Shown piece by piece: positions 1-7,580 of a stretch of DNA of 48,937 nucleotides. The DNA is taken from positions 1 through 48,937 of the forward strand of contig JALXFN010000107.1 in assembly GCA_027068975.1 (NCBI GenBank), in the 5' to 3' direction. This DNA comes from Campylobacteraceae bacterium. GTDB taxonomy: Bacteria > Campylobacterota > Campylobacteria > Campylobacterales > Sulfurovaceae. Under the pieces are notes generated by a model. The model did no database searches and had not been told where the DNA came from. It saw nothing but the letters and a program-made list of their open reading frames with translations. The first letter of the stretch is position 1, and every line of letters starts with the position of its first letter. The translations under genes and the position numbers were made by a program.

Positions 1-88
1 TGGTTGGATTTGGAAGTTTAATTTTAACATCTAACCTCTTCAAATCCCAAGTTACTATTTTTTAGCTTTTCGTATTTCTTATCAAATA

Positions 89-958
89 CTAAAAGTTTAG
101 AAATTGCACTTTGGGTTTAAATTCGGGACTTACAACTAAAAAGAACCCTCCATAAAAGAAGATAGGCAAAATTAACTGTTCGGTAGATTTTTTATAGACT
201 GTTTTAATAATATGAGGAATAATTAGTCCCACAAAACCAATAGGTCCTGTAAGACTTACACAAACACCCACTGCTATAGAGACAGAAACTAGTAAAACAG
301 TGTTGGTTCTTTTTACGTTCACTCCTTTTAGGTAGGCGTAGTCGTTCGAGGTGAGTAAAAGTTTTAACTCTTTTTTGTAAAAAGTAGAAAGAGCCAAAAG
401 CCCAATACTTGCAAAAATGATGGGTAGCGTCTTCTCTAAACCAACGACATCAACAGACCCCATGGTAAAACGAATAATTTCAAAACTTTGTGACTCATCA
501 CTAAGGTAAAAGAGAATCATCAAAGCAGCATTGTAAAAGAATGCAAGGGCAATCCCCACCAAAAGCAGGGCATTGGTCTCATAGGATTTTAGTCTTAAAG
601 TAAGAGCAAAAAGAATAATCACGGTAAACAATGCCCCAAAAAATCCAAACAGCGAAAGCATAGATGAGAACCCAAACACAATAGCAAAAGCCACCCCAAG
701 AGTAGAACCACTAGCCACCCCTAAAGTGTAAGGTGTAGACATAGGGTTTTTAAACAAAGACTGAAAAATAAGCCCACCAAGAGCCAAAATACCCCCTGCA
801 AAAAAAGCCACCAGTACACGAGGCAGACGAATGTCCCAAAAGAGTTTGTAGTCTATGGTTGTTGGGGTGTCTAAGTTGTAGAGTTCTATGGGAATCTGCC
901 CGTGGAATGGGGCAATGATGATGAGGGTTAGGGTGAGGAGGTAGAGTATGGGTTTCAT
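89..958 (-). CDS. BtuC/FecCD-family ABC permease, C-terminally truncated
   Basis: This is an integral inner-membrane permease of the BtuC/FecCD family, which imports cobalamin or Fe-siderophores with a BtuD-type ATPase and a BtuF-type binding protein. The N-terminal half is canonical: IRLPRVLVAFFAGG, the FQSLFKNPMSTPYTLGV stretch, and the late GPIGFVGLIIPHI motif. The product is 289 aa, against about 320-335 aa in the family. It follows the family up to GGFFLVVS and then ends in about 18 unrelated residues, so the conserved final E-(I/L)-P-(V/I)-G...G-x-P segment and last helix are missing. I found that segment in none of the minus-strand frames down to base 1. The start ATG overlaps the mcrC stop (ATGA) and has no SD. 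The gene is probably non-functional or altered; it is cut off from its likely ATPase partner at 6879-7571. Confidence 0.8.
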   Translation of the reverse strand: MKPILYLLTLTLIIIAPFHGQIPIELYNLDTPTTIDYKLFWDIRLPRVLVAFFAGGILALGGLIFQSLFKNPMSTPYTLGVASGSTLGVAFAIVFGFSSMLSLFGFFGALFTVIILFALTLRLKSYETNALLLVGIALAFFYNAALMILFYLSDESQSFEIIRFTMGSVDVVGLEKTLPIIFASIGLLALSTFYKKELKLLLTSNDYAYLKGVNVKRTNTVLLVSVSIAVGVCVSLTGPIGFVGLIIPHIIKTVYKKSTEQLILPIFFYGGFFLVVSPEFKPKVQFLNF

Positions 959-2199
959 TGGTTTATCACTTTTAACTCAAAAGAAAAACTTTTATCATAA
1001 CCATAAGTATATAGATGATTTAATTTAAATTTAGAAGTTGAACTCTGTTTAGGATAAATCAAAATTCCTTTACTCAAACCCCTAACTTTTGCATCTCTAG
1101 CCAATTTTTGAATATCTATCTCTTTAGGTTCATCTAATATTTTCCACTTTACATCTATAACAAATAACTCATTATCTTTTTTTCCTATCAAATCAGGATT
1201 AGAACTATACTCTTCTTTATGCTCTTTAGATTGTAGATAAAACTTCTTTTTAGTTTCGTTATTATGAAGCCCCTCATAATACAACTCACTAAATTCAGAA
1301 CTTTTCAATAGATAGTCATAAACTTTCCACTCAAAAAGTTTCTCAGGTCGAAAAAAATGAGCATGTTGATTGTGTAGTTTCAACATCTCTTTATAGCTAT
1401 TGTCTTCAAAATAACTCTCAACTCCAAGCAGAGTCAAAAGAGCCAAATACAACTCTTTTTCATCGCTACTTTTAAAAAGTTTCAAAACCTTTTTAGAGCT
1501 TATCTCTTTTGGTTTAAAGCTATAACTCTCTAAATTGTACTTAGCCTCTATTTGGTTTTTTAACTTTTTGGCTTCTCTATCTCTGCTTTTATGTTTAAGA
1601 AAATAGTGCAACACCTCCACACTAATAATAGCAAGTTTAGAGTAGAGATAAGGCTCTTTTTTTCGTTGATGTATTTTGCTTTTATCTGCTTCTAAAATAT
1701 TGCGTTTAAGGTCAAATTGATGTCTAATATTTTGAGAATAATATCTCTTCTCTTTTACCAATGAATTTTTATGTTTTTTAAAAAAACTCTCTACGGTCTG
1801 CAAAGCATCACTATATTTATAGGCTATAAAATCATCAAGTTTATCACTTCTTTGTTGCTCTTTTTGGCTCTCTAAAGAGAAGTCAACTATGTTTCTGTTT
1901 CGTTTTTCAAATTTTATAGAGCTGTATCTGTTTTTGAGTTGGTAATATTTTGAGAGTAAATCTATAAAGTTTCTTTTATTTGTCTCGTCATTTATTACTC
2001 TTGGTGTGGTCTTAGGTAAAATATAGATTTTATAGTAAGTCTCACCTTCTAAAAATTGATAGTAGCCAATGTAGTTATTGTTTGCTTTGTTAGATATAAA
2101 TTTAAGATGTGTAATATCTAAATTAAAACCCTGTTTTATACAAGCCTCAAAGATATTTTCATTCTCATTAACAAAAATTAGTTTAGTCAAGGAAATCAT
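955..2199 (-). CDS. mcrC: McrC-like nuclease subunit of an McrBC-type restriction system
   Basis: This is the nuclease partner of an McrB-type AAA+ motor; classical McrBC cuts DNA carrying modified cytosines. The protein is 414 aa. A PD-(D/E)xK core is visible near the C-terminus: P335-D336, then D349-V350-K351 in the string VIDVKWK, as in the McrC family (PF10117). The N-terminal ~100 residues resemble the McrC N-terminal region that docks on McrB. The gene overlaps the upstream LRR-McrB gene by 17 nt and shares an ATGA overlap with the downstream permease, so it should be translated from the same mRNA as its motor. The family call is firm. The target (modified DNA or another nucleic acid) is unknown, because the associated McrB has an unusual sensor domain. 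Confidence 0.88.
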   Translation of the reverse strand: MISLTKLIFVNENENIFEACIKQGFNLDITHLKFISNKANNNYIGYYQFLEGETYYKIYILPKTTPRVINDETNKRNFIDLLSKYYQLKNRYSSIKFEKRNRNIVDFSLESQKEQQRSDKLDDFIAYKYSDALQTVESFFKKHKNSLVKEKRYYSQNIRHQFDLKRNILEADKSKIHQRKKEPYLYSKLAIISVEVLHYFLKHKSRDREAKKLKNQIEAKYNLESYSFKPKEISSKKVLKLFKSSDEKELYLALLTLLGVESYFEDNSYKEMLKLHNQHAHFFRPEKLFEWKVYDYLLKSSEFSELYYEGLHNNETKKKFYLQSKEHKEEYSSNPDLIGKKDNELFVIDVKWKILDEPKEIDIQKLARDAKVRGLSKGILIYPKQSSTSKFKLNHLYTYGYDKSFSFELKVINQ

Positions 2200-3931
2200 A
2201 TCCTGCTTTGGTTTGTAAATCTTCTATTAAAGCCTTATATGAACTTAACTCTAACTCCTCTACTAATGGTAACTTTTCAACTATCTCTTTAAAATCACTA
2301 AACTCAACCTCTTTAATATCTTTAAACTCTACAACAACTTTTAAAAAGGCTCTATAGAACTTCTCTTTATTATCTACTTCTAACCAATTTGAGTGACCTA
2401 TTAAAAATCTATCAGGGTGTATCTCATCTTTCATAACTTCTAAAATATTCTTATTGAGTTGGCTAAAAAACTCTTTGCAATACTCATGAACTACACTATC
2501 CTTTGGATAAATCTCCAATACCTCAAATCGTCTTAGCAGATTATCCTCTATAACCTTTTTATCATCTCTATAGTTAGAGGTACAGAAGATATAAAGATTA
2601 TCTGGCATTATCATTTTTCGATACTTTGTGCTATCATTAACCAAATATGGAATCTCTACATAAGAGGTTTGAGAATTAGCTTTTATAATTTTCTCTACCA
2701 ACTCTTGATAATTATACTCTTTGTCATCAGCAACTATATCTTTAGCTCGTTTATCATCTTCTATTAGGTAAATCAAATCGCCTATTAACTCATTTAAGCT
2801 ATTCTCTTGTATCTCTTCAAGTATAAGCACAAAGGGTTGATTAGGGTGAAAAGTAGCTCTCTCTATAAGATTTAAAATCAACCCTTGTTTCTCTTTGTAC
2901 TCTATCTGTCCATCTTTAGAGCTTATGCCTATTCCTTGCATTAGGTCAGCATTTGATGAGGCAGAGTGTATGTTTATTCTTAGTATGTTTTCTTTGTAGT
3001 CTTTTAGGTTCAGTTTGTTGTTAATGATATTTTCAATGGCTCGGCTCTTTCCTGTTCCTGGGACTCCTTTTAGTAGGAGGTTTTTGTGGGGGAATGTTAG
3101 GTTGCCTAGTTTATTAGTTGAAAAAATATCTTTTTTTAAAGGTTTTTTGTTTTCTAGTTGTTCTTTTTTCATTTCATTGTTAATCCTAATATAGGGTTCT
3201 CCATTCAATTTTTCCAAATTAACTAAATTTGATAATTCATCAGGTAGTTTTTCAATAGCAGTTGAACTTACATCTAACTCTTTTAATTGCATTAAATTGC
3301 CTATCTCTCTAGGTAACTCTTTTAAGTTTGAGTTTGCAAATAAATCTAATTTTTTTAATTGTGTTAAATTTCCAATTTCTTTAGGTAATTCTTTTAGATT
3401 ATCACAAGAATAAACTTTTAACTTTTCAAGAGCTGATAACTTCTCTATCTCCTGTGGTATCTCTTTAAACTTTCCCCATCTTAAAATAAGATGTTTTAAA
3501 TTCTTCATCTCAAATAACTTATTTGGAATTATAGAAAATTCATTAATGCTTAAATATATAAAGTTCTCAATATTGAGTTTTTGAAATAAGTCATTCATCA
3601 AATTTAATTGATTCTTACAATGGTATAAGCTTATATCTAAATGCGTAATATTTTTTAATCCATCTTTTGGTAAAAGGCTTAATAGATTACAAGGAATATC
3701 TAAACCCTTTAATTTTGGTAATTTAAATAATTCAGATGGTATATTTTTGATTTTAGAATAAGAATCAAGGATTAAATACTCTACCTCTAAAATATTTATT
3801 TTTCTTCTAGGAATACCCTTTCTCCAATTTAGTATTTCGTTTCCTAAGTTCTCTTTCTTTATACCTCTATTTTTAATATCATTTTTATCTGCCCAATCAA
3901 ATATTTTTTGTATTTCTTCGTCTGTTATCAT
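2183..3931 (-). CDS. LRR-McrB fusion: leucine-rich repeats plus McrB-type AAA+ NTPase
   Basis: The protein is 582 aa. Residues ~45-245 are leucine-rich repeats with the x-LP-x-EIGNLxxLKxLD pattern, clearest at 180-240. Residues ~275-580 are an AAA+ module of the McrB/DYN-A type. Walker A is GVPGTGKS (289-296). Walker B is FVLILEE (367-373), with Glu where Asp is usual. The sensor-1 region CTSNYRD fits the McrB NxxD signature (N453, D456), and an RR pair at 467-468 is a candidate arginine finger. Canonical McrB has a DNA-binding N-terminal domain; here LRRs take that place, giving an architecture reminiscent of NLR sensors. The gene overlaps mcrC by 17 nt and follows the membrane-protein gene by 18 nt. 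Whether it uses GTP or ATP, and what the LRRs detect, cannot be told from sequence. Confidence 0.85.
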   Translation of the reverse strand: MITDEEIQKIFDWADKNDIKNRGIKKENLGNEILNWRKGIPRRKINILEVEYLILDSYSKIKNIPSELFKLPKLKGLDIPCNLLSLLPKDGLKNITHLDISLYHCKNQLNLMNDLFQKLNIENFIYLSINEFSIIPNKLFEMKNLKHLILRWGKFKEIPQEIEKLSALEKLKVYSCDNLKELPKEIGNLTQLKKLDLFANSNLKELPREIGNLMQLKELDVSSTAIEKLPDELSNLVNLEKLNGEPYIRINNEMKKEQLENKKPLKKDIFSTNKLGNLTFPHKNLLLKGVPGTGKSRAIENIINNKLNLKDYKENILRINIHSASSNADLMQGIGISSKDGQIEYKEKQGLILNLIERATFHPNQPFVLILEEIQENSLNELIGDLIYLIEDDKRAKDIVADDKEYNYQELVEKIIKANSQTSYVEIPYLVNDSTKYRKMIMPDNLYIFCTSNYRDDKKVIEDNLLRRFEVLEIYPKDSVVHEYCKEFFSQLNKNILEVMKDEIHPDRFLIGHSNWLEVDNKEKFYRAFLKVVVEFKDIKEVEFSDFKEIVEKLPLVEELELSSYKALIEDLQTKAGYDFLD

Positions 3932-3949
3932 ATTTTCTTGCTTCCCTAT

Positions 3950-4486
3950 TTATTTAACTTTAACACTATTTGATTTTAATAATTCATTTTCCAGTGATTC
4001 AATAAGAATCTTTTTAGATTTATACCTTTTACCTAAACTATCTTTAACAATAATTTGTATTTTTTCAGAAGAGATAAAATTATCTTTTAACTTTGAAAGA
4101 AAATATTTTAAATTCTCTTGTCTTTTATATAGTTCTCCTACTTCTAGCTTATAAGGAAATTTATCTGTACCATCCCTATGTAAAAGATACATATGGTCAC
4201 CTTCCCCCTGAATTAATCGAGGATATTTTATTAAGGGATTTTGAATAAATATTGGAATACTACCTATATTTAAAATATTAATTGATAACATTCTTACTCC
4301 ATAATCTAAAGAAATATCTTCATTTTTAAAACTAAGAGGAAACTCTATAGTTATTTCTAAACTTTTTTTATGGTCAACTATTCGGTTACGAATAATTAAT
4401 AAAAGAGTTGTAAGAGATAAAAATATACTAACAATCATTAAAAATAATTTTATTTCACTATCAGACAAATTTTGTATATATTCCAT
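3950..4486 (-). CDS. Membrane-anchored hypothetical protein of the LRR-McrBC operon
   Basis: I do not recognise a family. I place the start at the ATG at 4486 (178 aa), because AGGA lies six bases upstream of it; an ATG at 4522 in the same frame adds 12 residues but has no SD. A single transmembrane helix lies near the N-terminus (LFLMIVSIFLSLTTLLLII), followed by a ~145-residue, probably beta-rich, soluble domain. It is the first gene of a tight operon with LRR-mcrB and mcrC. That suggests a membrane-tethered sensor or effector for the nuclease system, but this is inference from position only. The upstream repeat at 4514-4593 may carry its promoter (TAAAAT/TTATAT on the minus strand). Confidence 0.6.
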   Translation of the reverse strand: MEYIQNLSDSEIKLFLMIVSIFLSLTTLLLIIRNRIVDHKKSLEITIEFPLSFKNEDISLDYGVRMLSINILNIGSIPIFIQNPLIKYPRLIQGEGDHMYLLHRDGTDKFPYKLEVGELYKRQENLKYFLSKLKDNFISSEKIQIIVKDSLGKRYKSKKILIESLENELLKSNSVKVK

Positions 4487-4513
4487 GTATATTCCTATTT
4501 CCTTCAAAAATTG

Positions 4514-4593
4514 TAAAAGCATGTTAAGCCTTTCGGCACAAATATAATTTTATGCAAGTTTGGTTTTGACGGTGCAATAGCAATTGCACCCTA
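4514..4593 (-). repeat. Island repeat copy A (hairpin-bearing, ~80 bp)
   Basis: On the minus strand it reads GTAGGGTG-hairpin (GGTGCAAT...ATTGCACC, 8-bp stem), then a conserved GTCAAAACCAAACTTGCATA spacer, then an AT-rich part and CCGAAAGGCTTAA. Near-identical copies lie at 5431-5500 and 6266-6334. The TAG inside its first GTAGGG is the stop codon of the PIN toxin gene at 4591-5079. Confidence 0.9.
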
Positions 4594-5079
4594 CGACTTC
4601 AACTTCTCAAAAAACACTTTTTCCAACTGCTCACTAACTCTCAATCCTTGCTCTTTAAAAAGTAAAAAATAGAGTTTTAACTCATCAAGAGTAATAAACT
4701 CTTTTCTATAATTCTCTATTAAAATACCCAAAACACCAACAATTCTAAGCCCTTGATTTAGAGCTATCTTTCTACCTTTTCGCTCATCTATAATAAGCAT
4801 TAAATTTAACTCAAGAGCCAAACTAATTGCTTCTACTTCACCTTTGTCAATTTTTAATATTTTGATTCTCTCTAAAGTAGCAGTATCAGTCACAGGCTTT
4901 ACTTCGAGTTTATCAAACTCTTTAATGCGATAATTAACAATATCCTCTTTTACCATCAACTCATCATAAACAGCTTTGGGAATATAGATTTTTTGAAAAA
5001 GATTAGAGAGCAGAGAGAAAGCGTCTGATTTGGCAAGAATAATAAGAGCCGTAGTATCACTAATTACAATATCATTCAT
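4591..5079 (-). CDS. PIN-domain (DUF3368-type) toxin, VapC-like
   Basis: This is a predicted ribonuclease toxin of a type II toxin-antitoxin pair. At 162 aa it is the usual size for DUF3368 PIN proteins. Acidic metal-binding positions expected for the fold are visible: SDTTALI at the N-terminus, KGEVEAI mid-protein and LIIDERKGRKIA further on. It lies 5 nt after the UPF0175 antitoxin gene, which is the standard antitoxin-first arrangement for this family. Its stop codon TAG is contributed by the repeat at 4514-4593. It is a paralogue of the toxin at 5498-5965. The RNA target is unknown. Confidence 0.85.
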   Translation of the reverse strand: MNDIVISDTTALIILAKSDAFSLLSNLFQKIYIPKAVYDELMVKEDIVNYRIKEFDKLEVKPVTDTATLERIKILKIDKGEVEAISLALELNLMLIIDERKGRKIALNQGLRIVGVLGILIENYRKEFITLDELKLYFLLFKEQGLRVSEQLEKVFFEKLKS

Positions 5080-5084
5080 AAAGA

Positions 5085-5384
5085 CTACTTAAACGCTCCA
5101 AACTCTTGCTCTAAATACTCACTATCTACACGTACAAAAGGAATATCATATTTTTTTAGAAGTGCCATGGTATCGGTTTTTGAAAGGTTTAATATATTGG
5201 CTACTTGCCCTAAAGACAACTCTCCTCTATCATAAGCTTTCAAAAGATTATACTCTTGGGTTTCAAGTCTTGAAGTACTTTGAAAAAGTTCTTTAATGGC
5301 TTCAATAAATTTGTTTTTGTCGTTATAAAATTTTGTCTCTAAAAGTGTAGTTATAAAAGAGTCTTGTATCTGTATGGTTTGCAT
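5085..5384 (-). CDS. UPF0175-family antitoxin
   Basis: The 99-aa protein has a helix-turn-helix-like segment, YDRGELSLGQVANILNLSKTDTMALLKKYDIPF, shown here in part as ELSLGQVANILNLSKTD; this layout is typical of UPF0175 antitoxins paired with DUF3368 PIN toxins. An AGGAG SD lies about six bases before the ATG, and a TATAAT box is at 5411-5416. Such antitoxins usually repress their own operon and neutralise the PIN partner; both roles are inferred here from the family and the pairing. Confidence 0.8.
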   Translation of the reverse strand: MQTIQIQDSFITTLLETKFYNDKNKFIEAIKELFQSTSRLETQEYNLLKAYDRGELSLGQVANILNLSKTDTMALLKKYDIPFVRVDSEYLEQEFGAFK

Positions 5385-5410
5385 AAATACTCCTCATTTG
5401 TTGATTTTTT

Positions 5411-5416
5411 ATTATA
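5411..5416 (-). promoter_or_regulatory. -10 box of the first PIN toxin-antitoxin pair
   Basis: Minus-strand TATAAT in the context TTTTTTCGCTATAATAAAA, about 27 bp upstream of the antitoxin ATG. The same string recurs before the other two modules (6245-6250 and, slightly changed, 6848-6853), so the cassettes share promoter sequence. Confidence 0.6.
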
Positions 5417-5430
5417 GCGAAAAAAGATTA

Positions 5431-5500
5431 TTAAGCCTTTCGGAAAAAATATAATTTTATGCAAGTTTGGTTTTGACGGTGCGATGGCAATCGCACCCTA
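5431..5500 (-). repeat. Island repeat copy B
   Basis: Second copy of the repeat. The hairpin reads GGTGCGAT...ATCGCACC, so relative to copy A both stem arms changed together (T-A to C-G at the same pair), which argues that the stem is maintained. The repeat runs into the promoter of the next module. Its GTAGGG supplies the TAG stop of the PIN gene at 5498. Confidence 0.9.
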
Positions 5501-5965
5501 CAAGTTTTCTCCACAAATCTCTAAAACCTTTTCTATTAATTTTTGAGAAATATAGACCTCTGATTTTTGAATTTCATCTAAAAAAGTCTTAACTCTTTCA
5601 ATATGCCCTTTCTCTTTTGCTTTAACAAGAATACCCAAACTACCAATAACCTTTACACCATTTAAAGAAGCATACTTTTTAGCACGATTATCATCTATAA
5701 GCAAGACATCAGCATCTAACTTTTTATAGAGAGTTATCGCTTCGAGTTCACCCAATCCAAGCCCTAGATGAGTTAATGTTAAATCAACCTGTTTTACTTT
5801 ACCTTGTAAAAATTGTCTTAGTTTATTACTTTGAGGTTTACCTATTTGCGTTACTTCATCAAAAACTGCTTGTGGAATATAGAGATTATCATAAAGTTTT
5901 TCTAAAAGTTCTAACTGATTGACAACAGCTAGTGCTACCAATGCTGAACTATCTCCAATAACCAT
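5498..5965 (-). CDS. PIN-domain (DUF3368-type) toxin, second copy
   Basis: A 155-aa paralogue of the toxin at 4591-5079. It has GDSSALVALA at the N-terminus, the acidic LGELEAITL motif mid-protein and LLIDDNRAKKYA near the C-terminal third, giving the Asp/Glu cluster of a PIN ribonuclease. Its start codon overlaps the antitoxin stop by one base (TAATG), so the two are translationally coupled. The stop is the TAG of repeat B. Divergence from the first toxin implies two modules of different specificity, not a recent tandem duplication. Confidence 0.85.
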   Translation of the reverse strand: MVIGDSSALVALAVVNQLELLEKLYDNLYIPQAVFDEVTQIGKPQSNKLRQFLQGKVKQVDLTLTHLGLGLGELEAITLYKKLDADVLLIDDNRAKKYASLNGVKVIGSLGILVKAKEKGHIERVKTFLDEIQKSEVYISQKLIEKVLEICGENL

Positions 5966-6216
5966 TATATGCCCTTTAATGCGTTCAATTCAGCCTCAAT
6001 ATCATAATCATCAATAGCAGGAATCTGATGTTCATTAAGAAGTTTCATAAAAGAGTAAATATCCATCTCTAAAAACTTAGCACCTTGACTAATAGATATT
6101 TTATGATTTTTATAAAGCTCTAATGTCAATTTTTGCTTGGCAATATTTACCAAATTTTGAGAACTTTCATTAATGCTTAAAAAAAGTTCATCAGGTATAT
6201 TTATGGCTAGTTGCAT
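5965..6216 (-). CDS. UPF0175-family antitoxin, second copy
   Basis: The 83-aa protein begins MQLAINIPDELFLSI and contains the short helical segment KISISQGAKFLEMDIYSFMKLL, shown here in part as ISISQGAKFLEMDIYSF, followed by the EHQIPAIDDYD tail that matches the UPF0175 pattern. GGAG lies shortly upstream of the ATG and TATAAT is at 6245-6250. It overlaps its PIN partner by one base. Confidence 0.8.
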   Translation of the reverse strand: MQLAINIPDELFLSINESSQNLVNIAKQKLTLELYKNHKISISQGAKFLEMDIYSFMKLLNEHQIPAIDDYDIEAELNALKGI

Positions 6217-6244
6217 TATGGACTCCTTATTTTTGATTTGTTTT

Positions 6245-6250
6245 ATTATA
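6245..6250 (-). promoter_or_regulatory. -10 box of the second PIN toxin-antitoxin pair
   Basis: Minus-strand TATAAT in the same TTTTTTCGC-TATAAT-AAAA context as at 5411-5416, directly downstream (in transcription) of repeat C. Confidence 0.6.
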
Positions 6251-6265
6251 GCGAAAAAAAATTAT

Positions 6266-6334
6266 TAAGCCTTTCGGCACAAATATAATTTTATGCAAGT
6301 TTGGTTTTAACGGTGCAATAGCAATCGCACCCTA
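6266..6334 (-). repeat. Island repeat copy C
   Basis: Third copy, differing from copies A and B at a few positions only (for example GTTAAAACC for GTCAAAACC). One stem pair here is mismatched or G-T (GGTGCAAT / ATCGCACC). It supplies the TAG stop of the antitoxin-like gene at 6332. Confidence 0.9.
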
Positions 6335-6544
6335 CGAGTTCAATTTCAAGGGGTTTTGCCCATTATTCATCAAATTAATTAAAGTTCGTAACGCTTCATT
6401 TACAGACTTAGCATCAGGAAAAAATTTCATTACATCTGTATCTAGTTTAACAATATTGACACCCTCTTTATAAGCTTGTGCATACTTTCCTCTAATACCA
6501 TTACTAAAATCATACTCTTCTAACATCTCATCTTTTTGGTTCAT
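6332..6544 (-). CDS. Small BrnT-partner protein, probable antitoxin
   Basis: A 70-aa protein of the LEEYDFSNGIRGKYAQAYKEG type, with a C-terminal VNEALRTLINLM helix, a family often found beside BrnT toxins. Its ATG is two bases after the intended stop of the brnT-like pseudogene, and GAGGAG in the end of brnT serves as its SD. It is therefore probably the antitoxin of the module, although the BrnA family as usually defined looks different. The reading frame is intact, so an antitoxin may remain while its toxin is broken. Confidence 0.65.
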   Translation of the reverse strand: MNQKDEMLEEYDFSNGIRGKYAQAYKEGVNIVKLDTDVMKFFPDAKSVNEALRTLINLMNNGQNPLKLNS

Positions 6545-6546
6545 GA

Positions 6547-6826
6547 TTAATACTCCTCATAAAATTTTTGTTCATGCTTTGTTGCTTTTCTTGCTGAAAT
6601 AATTCGTATAGATTCTCTTCGTTCAACATGAACAACAACCGAAAGTTTTAAATTGCTTAGATTGACCAATCAAAATGAGTCTATCTTCATCATCACTATG
6701 TAAAGGGTCATCAATTGTAATTGAAAGTTCATCAGCAAACGCTGTTGTTGCTTCTTCAAAGGTTATACCATGTTTTCGTTTATTTATTTTAGCTTTTTTT
6801 TCATCCCATTCAAACTGTAAAGCCAC
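6547..6826 (-). pseudogene. brnT: brnT-like ribonuclease toxin, frameshifted
   Basis: The N-terminal two thirds is a clear BrnT/DUF497 toxin: FEWDEKKAKINKRKHGITFEEA, given here in part as FEWDEKKAKINKRKHGI, then DDPLHSDDEDRLILIGQSKQF. In that frame the protein stops at 67 aa with an aberrant tail. Moving one base at the AAAA run near 6653-6656 restores the family C-terminus: VVVHVERRESIRIISARKAT, then KHEQKFYEEY and a stop at 6547. So a +1 A explains everything. The start is GTG at 6826, six bases after AGG. This is either a true inactivating mutation or a homopolymer sequencing error. Confidence 0.85.
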
Positions 6827-6847
6827 ATTTATCCTTTTGTTTGATTT

Positions 6848-6853
6848 ATTATA
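6848..6853 (-). promoter_or_regulatory. -10 box of the brnT module
   Basis: Minus-strand TATAAT in TTTCGATATAATAAATC, resembling the promoters of the two PIN modules, 21 bp before the GTG start. Confidence 0.5.
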
Positions 6854-6878
6854 TCGAAAGATATTAAAATAAAATATT

Positions 6879-7571
6879 TCATAAATTCACCATAACAGAA
6901 TCATTTACCATTTTAATCGAAGTTCCAAAATAGTCATTAAGGTTGGTTTCATGAAAGAACTTTTTAGAAGTGTCAAAAAAAGTAATTTTACCTTCATTGA
7001 TGCAAAGTACTTTATATCCTAAACGGTAGGCGAGGTTTAGGTCATGAGTAATAATAATCTTAGATTGAAAGATGTTACTTTTAAGTAATGAAAAAATATT
7101 ACGACTTTTTTGTGGGTCTAGGTTGGCTGTGGGTTCATCAAAAATAGTAATTTTTGCATTATGAAGTACGGCTGTAGCTAACATGGTAAGTTGTTGCTCA
7201 CCAGAGCTTAGTTGTTGACAAGGTTTGTTTTTTAGGTGGTCTATCTCTAAAAGTTTTAGCATGTTATTAGACTCTAAAAGTGTGTGGAGACGGCTTAGAT
7301 TAAGGTATTCGTTAAGGGTGATGTACTCATCAAATATCTCTAGTTTTGCAGGAATATAGTTAATGTACTTTGTTCGTTCTTTCACTTTTACTTTGTGTAA
7401 CTCTTGTCCGTGAAGAGTAACACACGAAGAGGGGGTAATACCACACAGTACCCTAGCAAGGGTGGATTTTCCTGCACCGTTTGAGCCTAAAATAATGAGG
7501 TTTTCATTTGTTTTTAGTTCAAAAGAGATATTTTTTAAAATTTCATTACTATAGTTATCAATTGTCAGCAT
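6879..7571 (-). CDS. BtuD/FepC-type ABC transporter ATPase
   Basis: This is the cytoplasmic ATPase of a cobalamin or siderophore importer, 230 aa. Walker A is GSNGAGKST, the Q-loop region is YINYIPAKLE, the ABC signature is LSSGEQQ, Walker B is ITIFDEPTANLDP and the switch His lies in IITHDL. It follows the lipoprotein gene by 9 nt and shares its direction with the binding-protein and receptor genes. No intact permease is adjacent: the only candidate lies 6 kb further on, beyond the island, and is truncated. It belongs to the family of small (~230-250 aa) FecE/BtuD ATPases; the substrate is inferred from the BtuB-like receptor. Confidence 0.88.
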   Translation of the reverse strand: MLTIDNYSNEILKNISFELKTNENLIILGSNGAGKSTLARVLCGITPSSCVTLHGQELHKVKVKERTKYINYIPAKLEIFDEYITLNEYLNLSRLHTLLESNNMLKLLEIDHLKNKPCQQLSSGEQQLTMLATAVLHNAKITIFDEPTANLDPQKSRNIFSLLKSNIFQSKIIITHDLNLAYRLGYKVLCINEGKITFFDTSKKFFHETNLNDYFGTSIKMVNDSVMVNL

Positions 7572-7580
7572 TATCTACTT

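Noticed and set aside
1-88. Possible C-terminal end of a plus-strand gene (frame 3, stop at 63-65) beside the truncated permease
   Set aside because: Only ~20 codons are visible (VGFGSLILTSNLFKSQVTIF) and I recognise no family; it may be chance. It would fit a second gene having replaced the end of the permease, but the evidence is too thin.
4514-6334. Integron-like attC sites at the cassette repeats
   Set aside because: The repeats hold a short 8-bp hairpin and an unpaired conserved spacer, without RYYYAAC/GTTRRRY boxes; no integrase is in the window.
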